DNA from: Vibrio sp. HA2012 | Lineage (GTDB): Bacteria; Pseudomonadota; Gammaproteobacteria; Enterobacterales; Vibrionaceae | DNA: 64,000 nt | Direction of reading: 5' to 3' | Assembly (NCBI RefSeq): GCF_002812955.1 | Contig: NZ_PFXK01000001.1 | Span: forward strand, 744,001-808,000 | Shown: one piece after another, positions 19,024-26,479 of the stretch | How positions within the stretch are numbered: the stretch's first letter is position 1 | Layout: each line of letters starts with the position of its first letter | The notes under the pieces: generated by a model | What the model saw: the letters and a program-made list of their open reading frames with translations, nothing else | Told to the model about the DNA's origin: nothing | The model's database searches: none | Program-made: the position numbers and the translations under genes

Positions 19024-19048
19024 AGCTCTGAGTAATCAGAGCTTTTTT
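19024..19048 (+). terminator. Rho-independent terminator of nhaB
   Basis: AGCTCTGA (19024-19031) and TCAGAGCT (19036-19043) form a perfect stem with a GTAA loop, followed by a T run. It lies 42 bases after the nhaB stop and before dsbB. Confidence 0.88.
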
Positions 19049-19092
19049 ATTTCTCCCGGCCAGATGCCGTCGTCGTTAATCAGGACATACCC

Positions 19093-19611
19093 GTGACGTT
19101 TTTTTCTTTTCTTAAAACATTCTCTTATTCCAGACTGTCGTGGTCGCTATTGTTTGGTTTTACCCTTTTCTTTAACCTATGCTCAGTCTCTTTCCAGCAT
19201 ATTATGAAGCTGGATCCATGTACCATGTGTATCTATGAACGTATCTCTATGATGCTGTTATGTATAGCCGCATTAATTGGACTAAAAAATCCACAGAATA
19301 GTATCCTGCGCTGGATCGGCATCCTGGGATGGGGGGCAGCAGCGTATAAGGGACTGGTTCTGGCACTGGAACATGTACATTACCAAACATCTCTGTTTGC
19401 CATCTGTGAGCCGCTTTACTTTCCGTCTTGGCTACCGCTGGATCAATGGCTACCAGCCATATTCTCGGCTCCGGGTAATTGCAGCGAGATAGTATGGTCA
19501 CTGTTCGATATCTCTATGCCACAATGGCTGGTATATATCTTCAGTGCCTATCTGGTGGTATGGGCGCTGGTTGTTATTGCCCAGTTTGTGCCTGCAGACA
19601 AAAATCACTAA
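19093..19611 (+). CDS. dsbB: Disulfide bond formation protein DsbB
   Basis: This inner-membrane oxidoreductase reoxidises periplasmic DsbA and passes electrons to quinones. The 172-residue protein has four hydrophobic segments. The first redox pair is CTMC (in DPCTMCIYERI, about residues 41-44) and the second pair is formed by the Cys of FAICEPLYFP and of GNCSEIVW in the second periplasmic loop. All four essential cysteines are present. The reading starts at GTG 19093. It sits downstream of nhaB as in E. coli, but behind a terminator, so it needs its own promoter. Confidence 0.96.
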   Translation: MTFFSFLKTFSYSRLSWSLLFGFTLFFNLCSVSFQHIMKLDPCTMCIYERISMMLLCIAALIGLKNPQNSILRWIGILGWGAAAYKGLVLALEHVHYQTSLFAICEPLYFPSWLPLDQWLPAIFSAPGNCSEIVWSLFDISMPQWLVYIFSAYLVVWALVVIAQFVPADKNH

Positions 19612-19657
19612 GCTGTTCTGCCCCCCTCTGTGGGGCGGAACAACCAACAGTCTTTAT

Positions 19658-20257
19658 CTAACTACCACAGCATTGCTTGTACTTTTTGCCACTCTTACAG
19701 GGGCAAGGGTCGTTACGACCGACATGTTTATACGGATTGACACTCTGAGATTTTGCTCCCTGCATAACCTCATCGGCCGCCATAGCGACTTCATTAATCA
19801 TCAAATCCAGATTCGGATACATCTCCTCCGCAGTAGGCAGATGCTCTACTCCAGCGGCACGCATCTGTTCCTGTGTCTGTTCTTCATTAATAAGTAGCAT
19901 AAAGGTTGTCAGAAGAGCCTGTAACATTCGGAGACTACCATCCGTCACTGCCACATCCTGCCACTGCTCTTCTATCACAGGCCAGATACTCATAAACCCT
20001 TCAGCTAAATCAGCCAAATCCTCTGAACCCAGTTCGTTCAGTGAGTATTCACTACGCAGTAACAGACCATGCTGAGCATGAATTTGCTCTACCAGTATGG
20101 TCTGAATATCCTTATCATCAAGTCCGATCCGGTGACACCACTGCTGTGGATCCAGCGGCTTTACCGCCATATTCGCCGCCAATACAGCACCTTCAATAAA
20201 ATAAGCAGTTTCGCCCTGCCACGCTTCCGGTAAGGAGATAAGTTTCATCGTATTCAT
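19658..20257 (-). CDS. UPF0149/YecA-type protein with SEC-C zinc motif
   Basis: This 199-residue protein combines a UPF0149-family helical domain with a C-terminal SEC-C motif (VGRNDPCPCKSGKKYKQCCG), a zinc-binding tail also found at the end of SecA. Its function is not established; binding to ribosomes or to the export machinery has been suggested for SEC-C proteins. I chose ATG 20257 (MNTMKLISLPEAW). The reading frame continues open to 20422, but that extension is Arg- and Tyr-rich and unlike the family. ATG 20248 is the alternative. It is convergent with dsbB. Confidence 0.85.
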   Translation of the reverse strand: MNTMKLISLPEAWQGETAYFIEGAVLAANMAVKPLDPQQWCHRIGLDDKDIQTILVEQIHAQHGLLLRSEYSLNELGSEDLADLAEGFMSIWPVIEEQWQDVAVTDGSLRMLQALLTTFMLLINEEQTQEQMRAAGVEHLPTAEEMYPNLDLMINEVAMAADEVMQGAKSQSVNPYKHVGRNDPCPCKSGKKYKQCCGS

Positions 20258-20474
20258 ACTGTCCGGCTGATAGTAAAAAAATGAATTATATACCCAACGA
20301 ACCTCAAGAAGCTTGTTCCACGAGAATTTATTTGTTTTCGGAAGGCGATGACCGTTACTTCGGGTATAGCGAAAGACCCGCCTGCCGAAAAGTACATAAA
20401 CAAAAGATGACTTTTCTTTCATCAGCTCCTACAATCTCGCCTCCTGAAAAACAATAATGAAGGTACTGCTGTTA

Positions 20475-21434
20475 ATGCGAGTTGTTCTGGGCCCGATGGA
20501 AGGCGTACTTGATCACCTGATGCGCGAAATGCTGACAGAGATCAATGCCTATGATCTCTGTGTTACGGAATTCGTCCGGGTCAGTGACCGCCTACTGCCT
20601 GACCATGTATTCACCCGGATCTGTCCGGAGCTGGAATATGGTTCGCAAACCCGAAATGGTACCCCGGTCTATATCCAGTTACTGGGAAATAGGCCGGATT
20701 CGATGGCAGAAAACGCTTTTCGTGCTGCCGAACTGGGAGCAAAAGGGATCGATCTCAACTTTGGCTGCCCGGCAAGAATGGTCAATAAAAATCGTGGCGG
20801 CGCATTCCTTCTTCAGGATCCGGGACAGATACACGATATCGTCAAGGCATGCCGCAAAGCCGTGCCACAAGCTATCCCTGTAAGTGCTAAGATTCGTCTG
20901 GGCTGGGATAATCCTGACGACTGTTTTGAAATAGCGGATGCCATTGTTCAGGCCGGAGCAGCCGAGATCACCGTGCACGCTAGAACCAAAACCGATGGCT
21001 ATAAAGCCAGCGAGATCAAATGGGACTATATTCGCCGGTTACAGGAAAAAATTTCCGTTCCACTGATTGCTAACGGGGAAATATGGAATTATCAGGACGG
21101 TCAGGACTGTATTAAAACAACCGGTATTGACTCCGTTATGGTCTGTCGAGGTGCTTTTAATATTCCTAATCTGGGCAATGTGGTGAAATACAACCACTCT
21201 ATGATGTCATGGCATGAAGTCAGTCACCTTCTGGTACGATATTCTCAACATGAGATAAAAGGTGATAAAGGGAAATACTTCCCTAACCGGATCAAACAGT
21301 GGCTGGCCTACCTGCGTCATGAGTACAGTGAGGCTGAATCTCTGTTCCGGGATATCCGAACCTATCAGCAGGCAGCACCGATTGTAGAACATCTGCAGCG
21401 CTACCGTGAAGCGCTGCTGATGAATCTGACCTGA
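20475..21434 (+). CDS. dusC: tRNA-dihydrouridine(16) synthase DusC
   Basis: This flavoenzyme reduces U16 of tRNAs to dihydrouridine. From ATG 20475 the protein has 319 residues and begins MRVVLGPMEGV, colinear with E. coli DusC. The catalytic Cys is residue 98 in LNFGCPARMVNKNRGGAFLL, and the FMN-site pattern VSAKIRLGW and VHARTKTDGY follow. An ATG 18 bases upstream (20457) is possible but adds six residues not seen in the family. It ends 13 bases before the convergent malZ-like stop, with no terminator between them. Confidence 0.94.
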   Translation: MRVVLGPMEGVLDHLMREMLTEINAYDLCVTEFVRVSDRLLPDHVFTRICPELEYGSQTRNGTPVYIQLLGNRPDSMAENAFRAAELGAKGIDLNFGCPARMVNKNRGGAFLLQDPGQIHDIVKACRKAVPQAIPVSAKIRLGWDNPDDCFEIADAIVQAGAAEITVHARTKTDGYKASEIKWDYIRRLQEKISVPLIANGEIWNYQDGQDCIKTTGIDSVMVCRGAFNIPNLGNVVKYNHSMMSWHEVSHLLVRYSQHEIKGDKGKYFPNRIKQWLAYLRHEYSEAESLFRDIRTYQQAAPIVEHLQRYREALLMNLT

Positions 21435-21447
21435 TACCGGGAAAAGA

Positions 21448-23313
21448 CTAGTACAGCGTCAGTATATCTGCGCTGTTAGCAGCCAGAACCAGACAGGCTT
21501 CCCCATGCTTGATACTGACATTGCTGCATTGGGTCAGTTGTGAAACCAGGTAACCAGACTCTATTCCGAGTTTCCATACCGGGACTGTGGCCTGTTGCTC
21601 CGAAAAACTCATTACCAGTAACGAAACCTTTTCCCCCAGTTTACGACCGAACACCAGTACTTCATCACTACACAAAAGCAGATCAAAGCTGCCCTTTTGC
21701 AGTTCGGGGCGGCTCTTTCTGAGAGCTATCAGCTGGCGATAAAACGGCAACCAATCGGAATCGTCTACCCTTTCCCACGGAAAGCAACGTCGGTTATCCG
21801 GGTCATGTCCGCCTTCCAGCCCGACTTCTGTACCATAATAGAGGCATGGTGTCCCGACATAGGCAAATAACAGAACTGACGCCATCCGCATACGGGCTCT
21901 ATCACCCTGTAACAGCGTGAAAAAACGGTGAGTATCATGACTGTCCAGCTGATTAAGCTGGGTAAGCTGGTTATGCCATGGAATTTTGGCTCTTGATTCC
22001 AGCAGCCAATCCGCAAATTCAGGAAGTGAAAGGCTGATTGGATCATGAGCAATATCCAGACCGGCCAACAAAGCGCGAACCGGATGAGCAAATCCGTAAT
22101 AATTCATGGCTCCGTCTTCCTGTTCTCCCTGAAGCCACTGAGATGCTTCAAAAAAATGTTCACCCAATACATAGGCCTGAGGGTTTTCTTCCTTCACAGC
22201 CTGACGAAATGCTTTTACATAAGCTGCATTATTTCTGGCTCCTTTCCCGTCCCCAAGCATATGGATAACATCAAACCGCCAGCCATCGATTGCGTAAGGT
22301 GGCTTCAGCCAGTATCTCAATACCGCATTCTCTCCCTGGTAGATCTGCTCCCGCACTTGCTCACTTTTAAAATTAAGCACCGGAAGACTGGAAATACCTT
22401 TCCAGCCAATATATTCCTGACTGTTACCATCAAAAAAGTAGTCTCCCCGGAAAGATGAATCCGGATGGTGGTAGGCTCCTTTTCCGCCAGTATCATTAAT
22501 ATCAAACCAGGGATGTTCAACGGATGTATGGTTTACTACCGCATCCAAAACGATTTTCATTCCCCGCTGATGAATATCCGCACTGAGTCGGGAAAATTCT
22601 TCATTCGTTCCAAAATGAGGATCAATACTGAAGTAATCCGCTGTATCGTATTTATGGTTGCTCGGAGACTGAAATATCGGATTCAGATACAGAGAAGTCA
22701 CCCCGAGCGCCTGCAGATAATCCAGCTTACTGCTTATCCCGGCCAGATCACCACCAAAGAATTCTGAAGATCCACTTCCCGGATATCCCCCGACGGCTTC
22801 ACCCCATGCCTTAGCCAGCGTTTCTCTCTGCCCGGTGTATAACGTATATTCCCCGGTCTTTACACTGATTTCAGGGCTACCATTACAGAAACGGTCAGGA
22901 AAGATCTGATAGAAAATTTGTTCAGATACCCATTTCGGCGGCTGGTGCTGCGCATTATATTTAAAATGAAATTCCCGTCCCGGCATACGCATCTGTACAC
23001 CTCTGGCATCCAGCCACCACTGACGCTGTCCTTTAACCAGCTTAAATACATAATGTGTCAGTGCACGGTCTTCATTTAGAGGAATTCTGGCTGTCCACAG
23101 TTTCAAACGACCTTCATCACCAGCTATCGTCATAGGAATCAGAGACTCTTCATTATCCGGTTCATGGCGAACAGAAATCTTATCGAAGGAAAAAGACTCC
23201 GTCTTCAGAGTGAGGACTAGCACATCCCCTTCCCGGCTCAGACCATCCTGAGTTTGACTGTGTGAAATAAAAGGCACGGGACTTGGTTCCCTGATAACAC
23301 CATCTTCTTGCAT
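21448..23313 (-). CDS. malZ: GH13 maltodextrin glucosidase (MalZ type)
   Basis: This cytoplasmic glycoside hydrolase of family 13 releases glucose from the ends of maltodextrins. The 621-residue protein has an N-terminal beta domain (about residues 1-125) like the neopullulanase/MalZ group, then the (beta/alpha)8 barrel. GWRFDV supplies the nucleophile Asp348, VLGEH the acid Glu385, and LDSHDTHR the third Asp460. The region GGDLAGISSKLDYLQALGV marks the start of the barrel. MalZ (about 605 residues in E. coli) is the best fit; a cyclomaltodextrinase or neopullulanase is the alternative. No other mal gene is adjacent. Confidence 0.85.
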   Translation of the reverse strand: MQEDGVIREPSPVPFISHSQTQDGLSREGDVLVLTLKTESFSFDKISVRHEPDNEESLIPMTIAGDEGRLKLWTARIPLNEDRALTHYVFKLVKGQRQWWLDARGVQMRMPGREFHFKYNAQHQPPKWVSEQIFYQIFPDRFCNGSPEISVKTGEYTLYTGQRETLAKAWGEAVGGYPGSGSSEFFGGDLAGISSKLDYLQALGVTSLYLNPIFQSPSNHKYDTADYFSIDPHFGTNEEFSRLSADIHQRGMKIVLDAVVNHTSVEHPWFDINDTGGKGAYHHPDSSFRGDYFFDGNSQEYIGWKGISSLPVLNFKSEQVREQIYQGENAVLRYWLKPPYAIDGWRFDVIHMLGDGKGARNNAAYVKAFRQAVKEENPQAYVLGEHFFEASQWLQGEQEDGAMNYYGFAHPVRALLAGLDIAHDPISLSLPEFADWLLESRAKIPWHNQLTQLNQLDSHDTHRFFTLLQGDRARMRMASVLLFAYVGTPCLYYGTEVGLEGGHDPDNRRCFPWERVDDSDWLPFYRQLIALRKSRPELQKGSFDLLLCSDEVLVFGRKLGEKVSLLVMSFSEQQATVPVWKLGIESGYLVSQLTQCSNVSIKHGEACLVLAANSADILTLY

Positions 23314-23370
23314 AAGTGTCTGTCCATTGGTTAATCGTTTAAATACTATAAAACAGGGACCATAATAAGA

Positions 23371-23397
23371 AATCCCCCTCGGAATCAGAGGGGGATC
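23371..23397 (-). terminator. Rho-independent terminator of the ABC importer operon
   Basis: ATCCCCCTC (23372-23380) and GAGGGGGAT (23388-23396) form a perfect 9-bp stem with a 7-base loop. On the minus strand it is followed by TTTCTTATT. It lies about 40 bases beyond the stop of the ATPase gene. Confidence 0.85.
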
Positions 23398-23434
23398 ACG
23401 TTAAGTAGTATGAGGCAGGGGGCGTAGTTTACAC

Positions 23435-24229
23435 TTAGTTTAACAACAGACTGTCGTCGCTCAGCTCTTCACCACGAACTTTAGAAAACATATCCAGCAG
23501 ATCCGGAACCCCCATCTTCGCCCTTTGCTCCCCGGCGACATCCAGCACGATTTCACCCTGATGCAGCATCACCGTTCTGTCTCCACAAGCCAGAGCATCT
23601 TTCATAGAGTGAGTGACCATCATGACTGTCAGGTTAAATTCATTCACGACTTTTTTCGTTAAATCAATGATAAATGCAGCCATTCTCGGATCCAGTGCTG
23701 CTGTATGTTCATCCAGAAGCAAGAGCTTACTGTCAGCCAAAGTCGCCATCACCAGACTCACCGCCTGCCGCTGACCACCGGAAAGTAGCCCGATATTATC
23801 TCCGAGGCGATCTTCCAGACCCAGTCCCAGAATGCTAATTCGTTCCTGAAACAGTTTTCTACGTTTTGAAGACAGTGACAGGTGCCAGCCGCGACGTTTA
23901 CCACGCATATAGGCAAGAGCCATATTCTCTTCTATAGTCAGGTCAGCGCACGTTCCGGCCAAAGGATCCTGAAATACCCGGGCACACTGACAGGCACGTT
24001 GATCAACACTTTGTCGTGTCACATCAATATCATCAATCAGAACCCGTCCTCCGACCATAGGGGTTTCACCCGTTACAGCCCCGAGTAAAGTGGATTTACC
24101 CGCACCATTTGAGCCGATAACAGTAAGAAACTGATGTTCGGGAACTTGCAGAGAAACACTGCGTAGTGCCCGGTTTTCCAGAATCGTGCCGGGATTAAAC
24201 GTTACCTGAATATCTTCTAAATGTATCAT
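23435..24229 (-). CDS. ABC importer ATP-binding protein (TrpZ-like, COG1101 type)
   Basis: This 264-residue ATPase energises the importer encoded by the two genes upstream. Walker A is GSNGAGKST (about residue 40), the signature is LSGGQRQAV, and Walker B is LLLLDEHTAALD, where His replaces the usual Pro, as is common in this subfamily. Its ATG overlaps the permease stop by four bases (ATGA), which implies translational coupling. The subfamily that includes streptococcal TrpXYZ imports tryptophan or other small molecules; the substrate here is unknown. Confidence 0.9.
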   Translation of the reverse strand: MIHLEDIQVTFNPGTILENRALRSVSLQVPEHQFLTVIGSNGAGKSTLLGAVTGETPMVGGRVLIDDIDVTRQSVDQRACQCARVFQDPLAGTCADLTIEENMALAYMRGKRRGWHLSLSSKRRKLFQERISILGLGLEDRLGDNIGLLSGGQRQAVSLVMATLADSKLLLLDEHTAALDPRMAAFIIDLTKKVVNEFNLTVMMVTHSMKDALACGDRTVMLHQGEIVLDVAGEQRAKMGVPDLLDMFSKVRGEELSDDSLLLN

Positions 24230-25167
24230 GCCAGTTCCTCTGTCTTGCCCTTTTTAGATACAACCTGATTCTTCAAAGGCTTACCACCCTTTTTTGCATT
24301 GAGGTTTCCTTTCAGCTTCGGAGCGATAAGAGCAACAGCAACCAGAACCGCAGTAACCAGATTCAGATCAGAGGCCTGCAGACCAAACATGCCAGAACTC
24401 AGAGCAAACGCGACAGCCAGACGATACAGTACTGACCCGACAATAACGGCAACAATCGCTGTCCAGATCCGACGCCCCGGGATCAGGGTCTGGCCTAAGA
24501 TAACCGCCGCCAGACCAACCACTATAGTTCCCACACCGGAGGTCACATCTGCAAAGCTGTTTGTCTGAGCAAACAGGGCTCCGGCAAAGCCGACAAAACC
24601 ATTAGAAAGAGCCAGACAAAAATAGGTATAGAAAGCCGTGCTTGCTCCCTGAGCTCTCACCATGCGGGCATTGACTCCGGTGGCTCGCAGACCCAGTCCA
24701 AAATCACTATTGAGCAAACGAACAATAAACCAAGCGGAAAACAGCACAAGAATACCAACCACCAGTGGCCGGATATACATTGCATTTCCCATCGCTTCAA
24801 AAGGAGTCAGAATGGTATCCTGCCCCAGCAAGGCCATATTAGGCCTGCCCATAATGCGGATATTGACAGAAAATGCAGCGATCATGGTCAGAATCGAAGC
24901 CAGCAGATGTAAAATTCCACATCTTACAGTTAAAAATGCCGTAACCCAGCCGGCCAACGCACTGGCAATAATAGCCATCGCTGTTGCCAGCCACGGATTA
25001 ACACCGGCAACAATCGCCGTTGCAGCAACGGCAGCCCCCATAGGAAAGCTGCCATCAACCGTCAGATCTGGAAAATCCAGGACCCGGAAAGTCAGATAAA
25101 CCCCCAGAGCCACCAAACCATAAATCAGGCCAATCTCCAGAGCACCAAAAAAAGCAAAAGCAGACAT
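24226..25167 (-). CDS. ABC importer permease (COG4120 type)
   Basis: This 313-residue inner-membrane permease resembles the branched-chain-type permeases (LivH fold) that pair with COG2984 binding proteins. It has about eight hydrophobic segments and the family region LRVLDFPDLTVDGSFPMGAA-like RVLDFPDLTVDGSFPMGAAV near residues 26-45. I start it at ATG 25167 because AGAGGAG lies just upstream; an in-frame ATG at 25203 adds 12 residues without a ribosome site. A short positively charged tail (KKGGKPLKNQ) ends the protein. It is 152 bases downstream of the binding-protein gene. Confidence 0.9.
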   Translation of the reverse strand: MSAFAFFGALEIGLIYGLVALGVYLTFRVLDFPDLTVDGSFPMGAAVAATAIVAGVNPWLATAMAIIASALAGWVTAFLTVRCGILHLLASILTMIAAFSVNIRIMGRPNMALLGQDTILTPFEAMGNAMYIRPLVVGILVLFSAWFIVRLLNSDFGLGLRATGVNARMVRAQGASTAFYTYFCLALSNGFVGFAGALFAQTNSFADVTSGVGTIVVGLAAVILGQTLIPGRRIWTAIVAVIVGSVLYRLAVAFALSSGMFGLQASDLNLVTAVLVAVALIAPKLKGNLNAKKGGKPLKNQVVSKKGKTEELA

Positions 25168-25319
25168 AACAACTCCTCTTTCTGCATTCACTAACCAGTT
25201 CACTATTCAACTAGTACATCCATGTCACACCGCTGCATGACTCTGCATCAGAAACAGGATAGTTCTTCCGGTTATATAGATACCGGCCAGCCTCTCCGCC
25301 AGCCGATAATATCAATGTA

Positions 25320-26285
25320 TTATTTTATACTGGTTGCACGATCCAATACGGACTGTGGAATAGTAATACCCAGCTTATCAGCTGCTGTTTTGTTGATCAC
25401 GATATCAGAACCTTTCGCAACCCGGACAGGCAGCTCACCCGGATCCTTACCCGCAAGAATATCAGCAACATAATCAGCCGTCTGAACACCAATCTGATAA
25501 TAATCAAAACCAAGAGCAGCAATAGAACCAGCATCGATATAAGAAGTTGTGGCTGCAAATACCGGCGTTTTCGCCTGATTAGCAGAAACCACCATGCCTT
25601 CAATCGCACTGGCAACCGTGTTATCGATCATGGCATAAATAACATCCGACTGAGCTGCAATGACCTGAGTAGCCGTCTGAATATCCGATGTCTTCAGAGC
25701 CGTGGCTTCCACAAGTTTCAATCCCTGTTTCTCCGTACTCTCTTTCAGCCATTTCATCAGACTGACAGAGTTTGCTTCACCCGGGTTATACACCACGCCG
25801 ATGGTTTTCACGTCAGGAAGCAGCTCTTTGATCAGTTCAACATGCTGGGCAACAGGAGAAAGATCTGACAGGCCAGTAACATTACCTCCTGGTTTTTCCA
25901 TATTGGTAACCAGCTTCGCGCCAACCGGATCTGTGATTGCAGTGAATACAATCGGAATATCTTTTGTTGCAGCCACCAGAGCCTGAGCGGTTGGAGTCGC
26001 GATACCAACCAGAACATCCGGACGTTCACCAACAAACTGACGGGCAATCTGTACACCAATTGCCGGATTTCCCTGTGCGGTGCGATATTCGAATTTCAGG
26101 TTTTTACCTTCTTCATAACCTTTAGCTTTTAACCCATCCAGTAGCCCCTGGCGGGTAGCATCCAGTGCAGGATGTTCCACAATCTGTGAAACAGCGACAG
26201 TCACTGTTTTTGCTATAACACCCGTTGAGGCTAATAGCGCTGCTCCTGTCAAAGCAGCAGTTGCAATAATCCGGCTTGCCTTCAT
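25320..26285 (-). CDS. ABC importer substrate-binding protein (COG2984 type)
   Basis: This 321-residue periplasmic protein captures the substrate for the importer. A signal peptide (about residues 1-25, ending GVIA-K) is followed by the peripla_BP_4-like / TrpX fold: VTVAVSQIVEHPALDATRQGLLDGLK at the start of the mature protein, and VFTAITDPVGAKLVTNMEKPGGNVTGLSD near residues 110-140. It starts after a strong AAGGAG (ATG 26285). The 116-152 bases between it and the permease contain a GC-rich dyad (around 25283-25305), a possible hairpin that would set a higher level of the binding protein. The substrate is not known. Confidence 0.9.
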   Translation of the reverse strand: MKASRIIATAALTGAALLASTGVIAKTVTVAVSQIVEHPALDATRQGLLDGLKAKGYEEGKNLKFEYRTAQGNPAIGVQIARQFVGERPDVLVGIATPTAQALVAATKDIPIVFTAITDPVGAKLVTNMEKPGGNVTGLSDLSPVAQHVELIKELLPDVKTIGVVYNPGEANSVSLMKWLKESTEKQGLKLVEATALKTSDIQTATQVIAAQSDVIYAMIDNTVASAIEGMVVSANQAKTPVFAATTSYIDAGSIAALGFDYYQIGVQTADYVADILAGKDPGELPVRVAKGSDIVINKTAADKLGITIPQSVLDRATSIK

Positions 26286-26479
26286 TGTGACTCCTTGTTT
26301 ACAAGTATTCTTGTTGCAATATTGTGTTTGAATTTTTTTATTTTTCGTTGTGTACGGTTTTTTTTACGCACTAAACGCATTTGTACCAGCATATGAACAG
26401 GAATGGAAGCAGATTTTTCAGCCAGAAATACTGAAAAACAGATGAAGTCCGGAATGATATGACACGACTATCACTCCGG

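Noticed and set aside
19615..19641. Terminator after dsbB
   Set aside because: A 10-bp stem with one G-T pair exists (GTTCTGCCCC / GGGGCGGAAC), but no T run follows on either strand.
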